A stretch of DNA of 60,512 nucleotides from contig NZ_LWAE01000015.1 in NCBI RefSeq assembly GCF_001623875.1, positions 1 to 60,512 on the forward strand, written 5' to 3'. How positions within the stretch are numbered: position 1 is the first letter of the stretch; the number at the start of each line of letters is the position of its first letter. The notes beneath the pieces were generated by a model, which saw only the letters and a list, made by a program, of their open reading frames with translations, was not told the origin of the DNA and ran no database searches. A program made the position numbers and the translations under genes. Shown here piece by piece: positions 39,087-47,311 of the stretch. The DNA is from Clostridium magnum DSM 2767 (GTDB taxonomy: Bacteria > Bacillota > Clostridia > Clostridiales > Clostridiaceae).

Positions 39087-41324
39087 TTGGCACAATTTAA
39101 CAATATGAAACTAACAAGTAAAGGGATACTGTTGATGAATAAAGTTCAAACAGGTGTCCCTTTAAATTTCACAAAAGTAGCGATCGGAGATGGATATTTA
39201 GCTAATGGTCAAACTTTAGAAAGTTTAACTGAGTTAGTTCATAAAACAATGGATTTAGATATAAGCAATATTGATGTAAATAGCAGCGGAGATGGTACTG
39301 TAAAAATTAAAACTACGTTATCTAATCAAAATTTAACTGCAGGTATATATGTACGTGAAATTGGACTATATGCGAATGATCCCGATAGTGGAGAAATTCT
39401 TTACTGTGTTGCGAATGCTGGAAATACTGCTGACTTTATACCAGGAAAAGGCTCTGATATTATTGAAAATGTACTAGAAGTAATTACAATAACAGGTAAT
39501 GCCTCAAGCGTAACTGCTACAATAGATCAGTCTCTAGTATTTACATCACAGAAAGAATTTAATGAAAAAGTTGGTGATGTTACAGAGCTATCCACCGGAA
39601 AAGTAGTGGAAGAATTAAAAGTCCATGCGTCGCATTTGGCTGAAAAGGCGGCTCAAAAAGATATTGATAATGCGATTTTAGTAAAAAAAGAAGTTTATGT
39701 GGCTCGTCACAAATATATACGACAAAAATTTTTAATGAAACAACCATCGATTAAGGCTTACATTACAGGCGATAGCATTGGAGCAGGTAATGGTTCAAGT
39801 GAATACGGAAAAACATGGTTTTATCGTTTAAGTCAAAAGGTAAGAGATGTTGTAGCATTGGGTCAACCAATGACTGGATTCAATCCTCTATGCGTGGCGG
39901 TAGGAAGTCAAGATATACGAAGTGTTATTCCAAACGTTGGGATGATTACTGGTAAAGATTTAACATCAAAATCATTAAACACTACACCATTTACTTATGA
40001 TTATTGGTTTATTTGTACAGGAAGAAATGATGCAAATAATAATCATGTCGATATTAAGTTATTTGAAAACCTATATCGACTAGCTGTAAGAATGGGAATA
40101 CGTAATGGAATAGATGTCTTTTGCATGACGGAACAACCAATGATTGATATGGTTACAGGTGAAATAATGGAGACAGAAAAAGATTACTACAACTTGTATG
40201 CTGATGTAATTAGAAGAGTTGCAGTAGAAGAAGGGGCAAGTTTAATAGATGTAAATAAACATTGGTATGACTTAAAAGAACAGGGAATTGATTTAAAACT
40301 ATACACAGCAGATGGAACGCACCCAAATGATACAGGTAATGAGAAAATGGCAAACTTATGTCGTGATTGTCTATTAGCAACTCCAACTGTAACTAATGAA
40401 AATATATATAAAGATGGAAAAGTTGTTAAAACTTTGTTTGAACCTAATCTTGCTTATAATGTAGCTACTGTAACAGGTATCGGAAATTCGAGAAAAACTT
40501 ATTTAGGTCTTGATGAAGCGATTGTGTTAAACGATGGAGAAAGTGCTCAATTTTATGTTGGCGATATTGCAGTTGATTATGTTTTTGTTGCTGGATTAAT
40601 GAAAGCTTCGACAGGTACAATTACGGTTCAAACTCCTACTGGATATAATGCACTTACGAGCGTTGCTTTTGGTGATGATTTAGGGACAAACGCACAAAAA
40701 ACATTACTTTATAAATCAAATGAAGTAAATATGGCAACGCGTGATATTAAAATAACTGCTATTGGTGGAACTGCTTATATCACTTGTATTTCAGTAGTTG
40801 GAAATCAAAAAATATCCGAACATACAGAAGTGAATGGGGTATTTACTGGAACATGGACTAGAACAGAAGTTGCTCCTAGCATGTGGACTTATAAGACAAA
40901 TGTAGCTGATGATACGATAGAAATTGATTGGATAGGCGAAGAAATTAACATAGAATTTTGTTTACATCCCAATGGTGGTGATAGTGAAATTACAACAGAT
41001 GGATTATATACAAGTACTACAAATATGTATGCAACCTATAATGGCTATTTCTTTAAAAATCCACATCGTAATCAAAAATTAATGAATACACAACATAAAA
41101 CTGTTATTAAAGCCAAAACCGATAGTGGTGGACGAACAGGCGTTTATGTAAAGGGGGTACGTGTTTTTTCATCATATAACAAAAATGGCTATATTATCCC
41201 ATTAAAAGATAGAATAAAGGGATTTATTACACAACCTTATACAGCAGTTAAAAACGGAACAGTAGTTGATAACGTGATAACAAGTGCTACTGATGTACTT
41301 GCAGAGATTGTTTCTTTGGATTAA
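39087..41324 (+). CDS. Tail fibre with SGNH-hydrolase domain, 745 aa
   Basis: Residues 1-165 form the tail-collar/fibre N-terminus (NMKLTSKGILLMNKVQTGVP, FTKVAIGDGYL, AGIYVREIGLYAND). Residues 225-430 are an SGNH/GDSL hydrolase: block I YITGDSIGAGNGSS with the Ser, block III CTGRND, block V DGTHPNDTGNE with Asp and His. A beta-rich binding part follows (about 450-720). It would bind and probably de-esterify a surface glycan. From about 39660 codon use shifts toward CGT/CGA, suggesting an acquired distal part. Confidence 0.85.
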   Translation: MAQFNNMKLTSKGILLMNKVQTGVPLNFTKVAIGDGYLANGQTLESLTELVHKTMDLDISNIDVNSSGDGTVKIKTTLSNQNLTAGIYVREIGLYANDPDSGEILYCVANAGNTADFIPGKGSDIIENVLEVITITGNASSVTATIDQSLVFTSQKEFNEKVGDVTELSTGKVVEELKVHASHLAEKAAQKDIDNAILVKKEVYVARHKYIRQKFLMKQPSIKAYITGDSIGAGNGSSEYGKTWFYRLSQKVRDVVALGQPMTGFNPLCVAVGSQDIRSVIPNVGMITGKDLTSKSLNTTPFTYDYWFICTGRNDANNNHVDIKLFENLYRLAVRMGIRNGIDVFCMTEQPMIDMVTGEIMETEKDYYNLYADVIRRVAVEEGASLIDVNKHWYDLKEQGIDLKLYTADGTHPNDTGNEKMANLCRDCLLATPTVTNENIYKDGKVVKTLFEPNLAYNVATVTGIGNSRKTYLGLDEAIVLNDGESAQFYVGDIAVDYVFVAGLMKASTGTITVQTPTGYNALTSVAFGDDLGTNAQKTLLYKSNEVNMATRDIKITAIGGTAYITCISVVGNQKISEHTEVNGVFTGTWTRTEVAPSMWTYKTNVADDTIEIDWIGEEINIEFCLHPNGGDSEITTDGLYTSTTNMYATYNGYFFKNPHRNQKLMNTQHKTVIKAKTDSGGRTGVYVKGVRVFSSYNKNGYIIPLKDRIKGFITQPYTAVKNGTVVDNVITSATDVLAEIVSLD

Positions 41325-41405
41325 TTGTCGCTTTTGAAAAATATTGCGACACATATAAATTAAACTTTAAATTAGTTTTTTTACAAACTAGAAGGGGGAA
41401 TTTGA

Positions 41406-41597
41406 ATGGATGATAACTTAGTAACGAAAGCTATTCAAATTGCAAAGGAGAACCGTGATAGCTTTTGTGTAACTTTATTACAACAAAAACTCAAGGTAGG
41501 TAATATTACATGTGCAAAATTAATTGATGTGCTTGAAAACAGAAGAATAATTGAAGCATACAATCCTAATAAAAACGTAAGAAGAGTATTAATATAA
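41406..41597 (+). CDS. Stand-alone FtsK-gamma-like winged-helix protein, 63 aa
   Basis: The chain LVTKAIQIAKENRDSFCVTL then LQQKLKVGNITCAKLIDVLE, NRRIIEAYNPNKNVRRVLI closely follows the C-terminal gamma domain of FtsK/SpoIIIE (A..LV.......TS.LQR...IGY.RAAR.ID.LE..GI...... R.VL). That domain reads polar DNA motifs and activates XerD. Here it is free of any motor. Strong AGAAGGGGGAA site. Confidence 0.7.
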   Translation: MDDNLVTKAIQIAKENRDSFCVTLLQQKLKVGNITCAKLIDVLENRRIIEAYNPNKNVRRVLI

Positions 41598-41615
41598 TAA
41601 AATGTGTAAAAGTAA

Positions 41616-41638
41616 AAGTGCTCTTTGTGAGCACTTTC
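41616..41638 (+). terminator. Hairpin after the FtsK-gamma-like gene
   Basis: AAAGTGCTC-tttgt-GAGCACTTT, nine perfect pairs; the stem ends in TTT followed by catga. Moderate terminator. Confidence 0.6.
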
Positions 41639-41740
41639 ATGATATACAATATTAATCATAATATTTGCTAATAGAAACTAGAGAGTATTGGTTATTATAA
41701 GTAGATATAAACAAGAGGTTAAAAACTTATATGTTACAGA

Positions 41741-41766
41741 GGCTTAGGAAACTAAGTCTTTTTATT
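41741..41766 (+). terminator. Terminator with GAAA loop before the lysis cassette
   Basis: GGCTTAG-GAAA-CTAAGTC followed by TTTTTATTT. It separates the tail operon from the lysis genes. Confidence 0.7.
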
Positions 41767-41789
41767 TATAAAAAACAGGAGGCGTATGT

Positions 41790-42095
41790 ATGGATGAAAA
41801 AGACGTGAGAATTGAAAATCTAGAAAAACAAGTCCAAGAAATGAGGGAAACTGAAAAAGAGTTTGAGAAAAGGCTTACATTACTAGAGAGAAATACTGCA
41901 GTAAGTGAAGAACAAATCAAGATGATCTATAAAATTCTAAATGAGATTAAAGATAGTATAGCCAGTATAGCTAAAAAGTTAGATGCAATAGAACAAGAGC
42001 CAGCAAAAGAAGCTAGTCAGATAAAAGTATCTGTTATAGTTTCTTTTTTAAGTGCACTTGCAGCGACTGCAGTTACACTAATATTTAAAAAATAA
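41790..42095 (+). CDS. XhlA-like lysis accessory protein, 101 aa
   Basis: A coiled-coil N-terminus (IENLEKQVQEMRETEKEFEK) and one C-terminal membrane helix (VSVIVSFLSALAATAVTLIF) as in hemolysin XhlA proteins, which work with the holin at the membrane. Confidence 0.75.
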   Translation: MDEKDVRIENLEKQVQEMRETEKEFEKRLTLLERNTAVSEEQIKMIYKILNEIKDSIASIAKKLDAIEQEPAKEASQIKVSVIVSFLSALAATAVTLIFKK

Positions 42096-42108
42096 AGGAG
42101 ATGTTTTT

Positions 42109-42990
42109 ATGATTTTAGATGGAATTGATTATGGTCATAATTGTGCACCAGACATAGGAGCTAGTGGCTGGATACAAGAGGATGATGGCACTAGAAATAT
42201 CGGTAGTTTAGTAGTAGCAGGGCTAGATACAACACCTGGACATCAAGGTGCATGTGTAACTCCTTTAGGAGAAACCTTCTCAAGTGTTATAGGCTCTTTG
42301 GCAAAGCGTTGTCAGATAGCTAATAGTTTGGGTGTAAACAGATATGTTTCAATTCATATGAACGCTTCTAATGGTCAAGGACATGGAGTTGAGATATTTG
42401 CTAACTCAGATGCAGCCAAACAAATAGCTGAACCTATATTATCAAATTTAGTTGCTCTTGGATTTACAAACAGAGGTATAAAATCAGAAAATCTATATGT
42501 GTTAAGAAATACAGTTGCACCAGCAATACTTATAGAGATATGTTTCTGTGATAGTGAAGTGGATCATGCTATCTACAATGAACAGAATATTGCTACTGCT
42601 ATAATACGAGGGTTAACCGGTCAAAACGCTGTTAGTATACCTATTCCAACACCTATAACAAAACAAGCCTTCGGAACTACTTGGAATAAAGATTATGCTT
42701 CATTACAGCACTTATTAAATGTACAAGGATTCAGAGATAGGAATAATAATCTTCTAGCAGAAGATGGTTTCCCTGGAGCCTTAACTTTAAGTGCAGCTTC
42801 AAAATGTATTGTAAAACATGGTGGCCAAGGAGATATAACTAAATGGATTCAATGTAAATTAGGTATTACCGCAGATGGGATTTTTGGAACACAAACACTT
42901 ATAACGGTACAGGATTTTCAAAATTCTAACGGACTTCAACCAGATGGAATTGTTGGACAAAATACATGGAGAAAATTATTAGGATTATAG
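42109..42990 (+). CDS. Endolysin: amidase_3 with peptidoglycan-binding repeats, 293 aa
   Basis: Zinc amidase: DGIDYGHN (His 10) at the start, YVSIHMNASNGQGHGVEIFA (about 83-102, His and Glu) and the catalytic Glu in AILIEICFCDS (about 140). Two peptidoglycan-binding segments follow (about 195-245 and 250-293, IKWIQ-like ITKWIQCKLGITADGIFGTQ and VQDFQNSNGLQPDGIVGQNT). It cleaves the N-acetylmuramoyl-L-alanine bond. Confidence 0.9.
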   Translation: MILDGIDYGHNCAPDIGASGWIQEDDGTRNIGSLVVAGLDTTPGHQGACVTPLGETFSSVIGSLAKRCQIANSLGVNRYVSIHMNASNGQGHGVEIFANSDAAKQIAEPILSNLVALGFTNRGIKSENLYVLRNTVAPAILIEICFCDSEVDHAIYNEQNIATAIIRGLTGQNAVSIPIPTPITKQAFGTTWNKDYASLQHLLNVQGFRDRNNNLLAEDGFPGALTLSAASKCIVKHGGQGDITKWIQCKLGITADGIFGTQTLITVQDFQNSNGLQPDGIVGQNTWRKLLGL

Positions 42991-43003
42991 GAGGAATAAA
43001 TTT

Positions 43004-43198
43004 ATGGATATAAAGAAAAGATTACAGAATAAAGCGTTTTGGTTAGCGGTTGCTGCATTAGTAGCATTAATGGGAAAGACATTTAATTTATTTACTATTC
43101 CAGATAACTACGATGAATTAATAAATATGATTTTGGGATTATTAACTATGTTAGGTATAGTAATCGATCCTACAACACCAGGAGTATCAGACAAGTAA
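43004..43198 (+). CDS. Holin, phi-LC3 family, 64 aa
   Basis: MDIKKRLQNKAFWLAVAALV and a second membrane segment LINMILGLLTMLGIVIDPTT, then PG, is the compact two-helix phi-LC3 form. It opens the membrane for the endolysin encoded just upstream. Confidence 0.9.
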   Translation: MDIKKRLQNKAFWLAVAALVALMGKTFNLFTIPDNYDELINMILGLLTMLGIVIDPTTPGVSDK

Positions 43199-43202
43199 TT
43201 TT

Positions 43203-43238
43203 ATCCCGGGCTTAGGCTCGGGGATTTTTTTATTTTTT
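43203..43238 (+). terminator. Strong intrinsic terminator after the holin
   Basis: ATCCCGGGC-TTAG-GCTCGGGGAT followed by a T-rich run. It ends the late operon and separates phage genes from the plasmid block. Confidence 0.88.
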
Positions 43239-43277
43239 GAATAAGTAAAAAAAGTATAACAAAAAGTTTGTCATATC

Positions 43278-43306
43278 TTGACATAAGAACAAATGTTTGG
43301 TAATAT
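43278..43306 (+). promoter_or_regulatory. Consensus promoter of the plasmid block
   Basis: TTGACA (43278-43283), 17 bases, TAATAT (43301-43306). It leads into the recombinase gene at 43436 through a structured leader. Confidence 0.8.
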
Positions 43307-43318
43307 AAGAGTATAAAA

Positions 43319-43359
43319 GAAGAGAGCTTCTTCCCGGTCAAAGTTAGAAAACTCTCTTC
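43319..43359. promoter_or_regulatory. Inverted repeat in the recombinase leader
   Basis: GAAGAGAG near the 5' side pairs with CTCTCTTC about 24 bases later, within the transcript from the 43278 promoter. It may be a recombinase-binding or attenuation structure. Confidence 0.45.
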
Positions 43360-43369
43360 TCAAAACAAC

Positions 43370-43417
43370 CCCTATACAGGAGTCGAATATATTATAGCAT
43401 TAACCTCCTGTATAGGG
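43370..43417. promoter_or_regulatory. Candidate recombination site or translational lock of the tyrosine recombinase
   Basis: CCCTATACAGGAG (43370-43382) and its exact complement CTCCTGTATAGGG (43405-43417) are 22 bases apart. Tyrosine recombinases bind inverted 11-13 base arms like these. Equally, CCTCCT in the right arm could mask the AGGAGG ribosome binding site at 43422, giving control of translation. Confidence 0.55.
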
Positions 43418-43435
43418 CAATAGGAGGAATGTACA

Positions 43436-44422
43436 ATGAACTGTAATCAAGAGGCTATTATTAAGTCTGTAGGTAAAATATCACTAGAATTTCCAACGAT
43501 AGACCAATTAAAACTAAGGAGCATATTAGAAGAGGTTTTTTACAAGTATGATGTACTACCCCAAGAAACTGCTTTAGTAGCTTCTGACGTAGAAGAAAAA
43601 CTACAGATATATCTTGCAACTAAAAGGCTTGATGGATTAAGCGAAAGAACATTAAATAACTATAATTATCAGTTGATTATATTTGCTAGTCACTTAATTA
43701 AACCTATTGCTACTATAACAACAATGGATTTAAGAATGTACTTAGCAGCAAGATGCAAAGGTATGAAACCAACTAGTATAAATGGACAAATATCTATTTT
43801 AAAATCATTCTTTTCATGGTTAGCGGATGAAGAATATATACCTAAGGACCCAGCAAGAAAATTAAAACAAACTAAAGAACCTAAAAGATTAAGACATGCT
43901 TTATCTGATGAGGAAGTAGAACATTTAAGGCAAGCTTGTAAAACGGATCGCGAAAAAAGTATAGTTGAATTTTTGATATCAACCGGGTGCCGTCTCAGCG
44001 AGATTGTAGGAATTAATAAAGACGAAATTAATTGGCATGAAATGAGCTTATTTGTGATTGGAAAGGGAAATAAGGAGAGGAAAGTGTACTTTAATGTAAA
44101 AGCTAAGATTCTTTTACTAAAATATTTAGAGACAAGAAAAGATGAGAATCCTGCTTTATTTGTAGCTGGCAAGTTTCCGCACGGGAGAATGGGTGGCAGA
44201 AGTATTGAAAGAGAAGTAAATAAGATTGCAGAAAGAGCCGGATTTGATAAATCTATATACCCTCACCTATTTAGGCATAGTTTTGCTACACACAATATAA
44301 ATTCAGGTATGCCTTTACATATACTTCAGCATCTAATGGGACATGAGTCTCCAGAAACTACACTTGTATATAGTGAAGTATCGGAGGATAATGTAAGACA
44401 TGAGTATAAAAGAATTCAATAA
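43436..44422 (+). CDS. Tyrosine recombinase, XerC/D-like, 328 aa
   Basis: Core-binding domain (about 50-145, SERTLNNYNYQLIIFASHLI ... INGQISILKSFFSWLADEEY) and catalytic domain: Arg in STGCRLSEIVG (about 185), Lys in GKGNKER (about 212), HLFRHSFATH (about 280-289), LMGHESPETT with His (about 302) and Tyr in LVYSEV (about 314). Full-length Xer-like recombinases on plasmids resolve dimers. With a conserved inverted repeat upstream, this is the likely multimer-resolution system; phage integration is possible. Confidence 0.9.
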   Translation: MNCNQEAIIKSVGKISLEFPTIDQLKLRSILEEVFYKYDVLPQETALVASDVEEKLQIYLATKRLDGLSERTLNNYNYQLIIFASHLIKPIATITTMDLRMYLAARCKGMKPTSINGQISILKSFFSWLADEEYIPKDPARKLKQTKEPKRLRHALSDEEVEHLRQACKTDREKSIVEFLISTGCRLSEIVGINKDEINWHEMSLFVIGKGNKERKVYFNVKAKILLLKYLETRKDENPALFVAGKFPHGRMGGRSIEREVNKIAERAGFDKSIYPHLFRHSFATHNINSGMPLHILQHLMGHESPETTLVYSEVSEDNVRHEYKRIQ

Positions 44423-44752
44423 GGTTAGGAGTTGAATTATTGTGAGAAAACTCATATTTAATAATGGTCAAAGATTTGGAAAGTTAACTAATTAATGCGA
44501 GGTTGGAGTATTGAAAAAGCTTTAACCCAACCGTTAAAAAAAGGTCAAAATAATTCATCTCAATAGCACAAAAGAGCTTGGATTAGTTTAAATTAGTCCA
44601 AGCTCTCTTTTAAATTATTAAATAATTTGATATAAGTCATCATCTTCTTTCATAACTTTTTCCTCTAACTTTTCGCAAAATTCTATCTATCAAAAAAGAA
44701 AACCCCCTTCAGTTTTAAAATTTAGAAAACAACCTCCTAAACTCTCTTGAAA
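44423..44752. other. Gene-free stretch after the tyrosine recombinase
   Basis: It contains a terminator at 44573 and a possible 17-residue ORF at 44442 (MRKLIFNNGQRFGKLTN). Nothing else is supported. Confidence 0.5.
44573..44611 (+). terminator. Terminator downstream of the tyrosine recombinase
   Basis: AGAGCTTGGA (44573-44582) pairs with TCCAAGCTCT (44597-44606), extended by further pairs inward, followed by CTTTT. Confidence 0.75.
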
Positions 44753-45249
44753 GGATATTCTTAGAGAAAAGTAGCTAAAGTATTGATCTCACTAGTTTGG
44801 CGAGGTGCTTAACGTGTCCAAAATACCCCTCTTAACATATCCCTCTAAATATATACTAAAAAATCGACTTGAGGGATACTTTAAGAAAACTGCAAACCCG
44901 CATTCTACCGTCATGATTTTTTATAAAAAAGGATACTTTAAGCATCAATATTATTACATAATTCACATTATTTTTCATTTACCAATTATTTTTAAGAGCA
45001 AAAGAAAATAAACTTACTTTCTGATAAAGAAAACGTGCTTGTTTTCTAAAAGGGATTTTCTTTTTAATTATGTCTTCAAGCATTGATTTTTCTTATATTA
45101 TTTATTGTTAACATATCCAAAACAGACTTCTTAACGTGTCCTTCTTAGAAAACTAAATTCAAATTTTTAGGGATATCATAATATTTAAAATTTAAATAAA
45201 TTTGGATACCTTAAGCTTCCAATTTTTTAAAATTAAAAGGATATTTTTA
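44753..45249. repeat. Iteron-like array, both orientations
   Basis: At least seven 12-base elements with consensus CTTAAnrTrTCC: 44808 CTTAACGTGTCC, 44831 CTTAACATATCC, 45107 GTTAACATATCC and 45130 CTTAACGTGTCC on the plus strand; 44874 and 44931 GGATACTTTAAG and 45204 GGATACCTTAAG on the minus strand. Looser copies are at 44753 and about 45171 and 45240. No credible gene. Such arrays are binding sites of plasmid replication or partition proteins; the gene at 45307 is the obvious ligand. Confidence 0.7.
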
Positions 45250-45265
45250 CCAACACGTAGAATTA

Positions 45266-45293
45266 CTTTTGTAGTAGATTTGTAGTACAAAAG
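45266..45293. promoter_or_regulatory. Operator-like inverted repeat before the 45307 gene
   Basis: CTTTTGTA (45266-45273) and TACAAAAG (45286-45293), 12 bases apart, just before the ribosome binding site. Suggests autoregulation. Confidence 0.5.
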
Positions 45294-45306
45294 GAGGGGC
45301 TTAGTT

Positions 45307-45939
45307 TTGGGAAATCCTAAAAAGCTTAATTTAGATTACGAAAAACTTTGCGAAATCGCAAAAGCATTAAATGAAAATATGTTAGCTAATAGATCCAGAA
45401 GTAAAGAAAATAAAATTTCTAATGACCATTTTATAAGACAGAGATTTGATATAAGTCGTAAAGATTTTTCTTTTACTATCAAAGGTACGGGTATTAAATA
45501 CAATCAAACTACTTTTATGTATGATATAGCAAATTACAATAGTATCACTAAAGTAATGCTTAATACTAAAAGTAGCACAGAAGCAGAAGAGGAGATGGCT
45601 GCTACTTCAGAGGAACAAATTAATGAAAAAGAAGTTGAGGATTATAAAAGTAATACTTTTACAACTTTAAATACTCTTAAGGAGATTATGCCAACTCTAT
45701 TGGAAATACTAGAGTGGTACAGGCTCCAAAAAGATAGTAGTACTAAAGTAATCCTAGCTAAATTGGAACTTAATTTGAATGATCCTGAGTTATCTGGTAA
45801 TGTTAGTCCTCATCCGATTAAGTGCTATGATAGTATTTTTATTAAATTTAAAGAAGTTTGTAAGCAATATCCAGGTTATAAGCAACAGGATCTTATATCT
45901 AAAGCTCTATTAGAATTCATTAATAAATATAAAAAATAG
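45307..45939 (+). CDS. Plasmid DNA-binding/replication-associated protein, 210 aa
   Basis: I do not recognise a family with confidence. The N-terminal third is basic (NENMLANRSRSKENKISNDH, FIRQRFDISRKDFSF), the middle is acidic, and the C-terminus QQDLISKALLEFINKYKK looks like the dimerising helix of small plasmid DNA-binding proteins. It lies between the iteron array and the parMR locus, so a replication initiator or array-binding regulator is likely. TTG start after AAGGAGGGG. Confidence 0.5.
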   Translation: MGNPKKLNLDYEKLCEIAKALNENMLANRSRSKENKISNDHFIRQRFDISRKDFSFTIKGTGIKYNQTTFMYDIANYNSITKVMLNTKSSTEAEEEMAATSEEQINEKEVEDYKSNTFTTLNTLKEIMPTLLEILEWYRLQKDSSTKVILAKLELNLNDPELSGNVSPHPIKCYDSIFIKFKEVCKQYPGYKQQDLISKALLEFINKYKK

Positions 45940-45940
45940 A

Positions 45941-46036
45941 AAGTATATAAAAAGTATTTACAAAGTATATATTTTAGAGTAAAATTGTAATTGTAAATAA
46001 TTCCAGTATATAAAAAGTATATAAAAAGTATATAAT
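45941..46036 (+). repeat. parC: parC centromere: two blocks of three 11-bp repeats
   Basis: Block 1, perfectly spaced every 11 bases: 45941 AAGTATATAAA, 45952 AAGTATTTACA, 45963 AAGTATATATT. Block 2: 46004 CAGTATATAAA, 46015 AAGTATATAAA, 46026 AAGTATATAAT. The 30-base gap holds the -10 region of the parM promoter. Two sets of 11-base iterons flanking the promoter is the layout of parC in plasmid R1, where ParR binds to segregate the plasmid and repress transcription. Confidence 0.85.
45957..45985 (+). promoter_or_regulatory. parMR promoter
   Basis: TTTACA (45957-45962), 17 bases, TAAAAT (45980-45985). The -35 overlaps the first parC block, so bound ParR would repress it. Confidence 0.65.
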
Positions 46037-46061
46037 TATAAAAAGGAAGGTGTTCTAATAA

Positions 46062-46964
46062 ATGGCTAGAGGTATTGATATCGGAAACGGATATGTAAAA
46101 TTTCAAGGAAAGAAGTTTGCAAGCAGAACAAAAATAGGAGAAAAAACTGCATTTGGGAAACAAAAAAAAGAGATTCATTATGTAACTTATGATGGAGTAA
46201 ATTATGTTGTAGGAGAAGGGGCTATATTTACTGGAGATGATAGATATTTTAGTAATCAATATACAGTTTGTTTGTTAACTGCACTTGCATTAGGCTCTGG
46301 AAATGAGGACTTTATCGAAGAATCTGTTGTAGTAGGTTTACCAGAACGAAAATATAAATTGATAGGTGAAAAACTTAAGAAACATATAACATCATTAGGG
46401 CAAAAGCAAATATCAGTTGATGGAAAAGAATATACTATACGAATTAAAGATGCATTAGTATTCATAGAAAGTGCTTATCCTATATTGAAAGAAATAGAAT
46501 ATAATGTAATTGTGATTGATAATGGAGCTGGAACTATTAATGTAACTCAGTGGGAAGACTTAAGTATAATCAATAGTGCTACCTACAATGAAGCTATGTA
46601 TAAAATGTATGCTGAGATAGCATCATATCTTAATACTAATAAGGGCGCAGATTTTAAGCCGACTGATATAGAAAAAATATTCAATAAAAAGACAACTATC
46701 ATAAATCAAGAAGAAACTGATATAACAGATATTAGACCTATAATATCAAATCACATTGGTGAAATAGCTTCATATATCAAAAATGATTTTAAATATAAAG
46801 ATGCAAAGGCAATCTACCTAATTGGTGGCGGTGGAGCTGATGCAATTAACTACTGGAAAAATGATTTTCCAAAAATAAAACTAGTTGAAAATAATCAGTT
46901 CATAAATTCTGAGGTATATGATGCTATAGCAAAAGAGGAGTTTGGAGATGAAGATCAAGAGTAA
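46062..46964 (+). CDS. parM: ParM-like actin homologue, 300 aa
   Basis: Actin/ParM nucleotide motifs: phosphate 1 GIDIGNGYVKFQG at residues 4-16, phosphate 2 VIDNGAGTINV at about 150-160 and adenosine LIGGGGADAI at about 252-261. It forms filaments that push plasmid copies apart. It follows parC and precedes a ParR-like gene, completing a type II partition locus. Confidence 0.88.
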   Translation: MARGIDIGNGYVKFQGKKFASRTKIGEKTAFGKQKKEIHYVTYDGVNYVVGEGAIFTGDDRYFSNQYTVCLLTALALGSGNEDFIEESVVVGLPERKYKLIGEKLKKHITSLGQKQISVDGKEYTIRIKDALVFIESAYPILKEIEYNVIVIDNGAGTINVTQWEDLSIINSATYNEAMYKMYAEIASYLNTNKGADFKPTDIEKIFNKKTTIINQEETDITDIRPIISNHIGEIASYIKNDFKYKDAKAIYLIGGGGADAINYWKNDFPKIKLVENNQFINSEVYDAIAKEEFGDEDQE

Positions 46965-47241
46965 ACCAATAATTTTTACTGATAATGAAAGAGATATACT
47001 AAATTGGTCTGAAAGCCAAAGTAAACCATTTGGAACTTATGTTAAAGATTTAATAAGAGATGATATAAAAAGAAACAGGCAGTATCCAAAAGAAGAATTA
47101 AAAGGAATAATAAAAGAGATTTTACAAGAAATGAATTTGGATACTAAAAACATAAAATCAGATTCGGAAAACAAGATTAATAGTAAATTAGGTGCTAAAG
47201 GTAAGAAAGCATACAAAAACTTTTTAAATAGTTCAGATTAA
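46948..47241 (+). CDS. parR: ParR-like adaptor, 97 aa
   Basis: The N-terminal half (KPIIFTDNERDILNWSESQS, FGTYVKDLIRDDIKRN) is consistent with a ribbon-helix-helix fold; the C-terminal tail is charged and disordered, as in ParR proteins that cap ParM filaments. It overlaps parM by 17 bases. The ATG at 46948 follows GAGGAG. Confidence 0.72.
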   Translation: MKIKSKPIIFTDNERDILNWSESQSKPFGTYVKDLIRDDIKRNRQYPKEELKGIIKEILQEMNLDTKNIKSDSENKINSKLGAKGKKAYKNFLNSSD

Positions 47242-47264
47242 TTTTTTAGTATTTAAAATATTTT

Positions 47265-47304
47265 ACAAAAGAGAAGTTTATAAAATTATAGACTTCTCTT
47301 TTGT
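47265..47304 (+). terminator. parMR terminator
   Basis: ACAAAAGAGAAGT (47265-47277) and its exact complement (47292-47304), 13 pairs with a 14-base loop; the 3' arm is T-rich. Confidence 0.75.
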
Positions 47305-47311
47305 GTTATAA

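Noticed and set aside
44805..45011. A 68-codon plus-strand ORF inside the iteron array
   Set aside because: No ribosome binding site, Tyr/Ile/Lys low-complexity composition, and it runs straight through four iteron copies; it is chance.
45941..46036. A CRISPR array
   Set aside because: Repeats are 11 bases in tandem without spacers and flank a promoter next to parM; this is a centromere. No CRISPR array was seen anywhere in the window.
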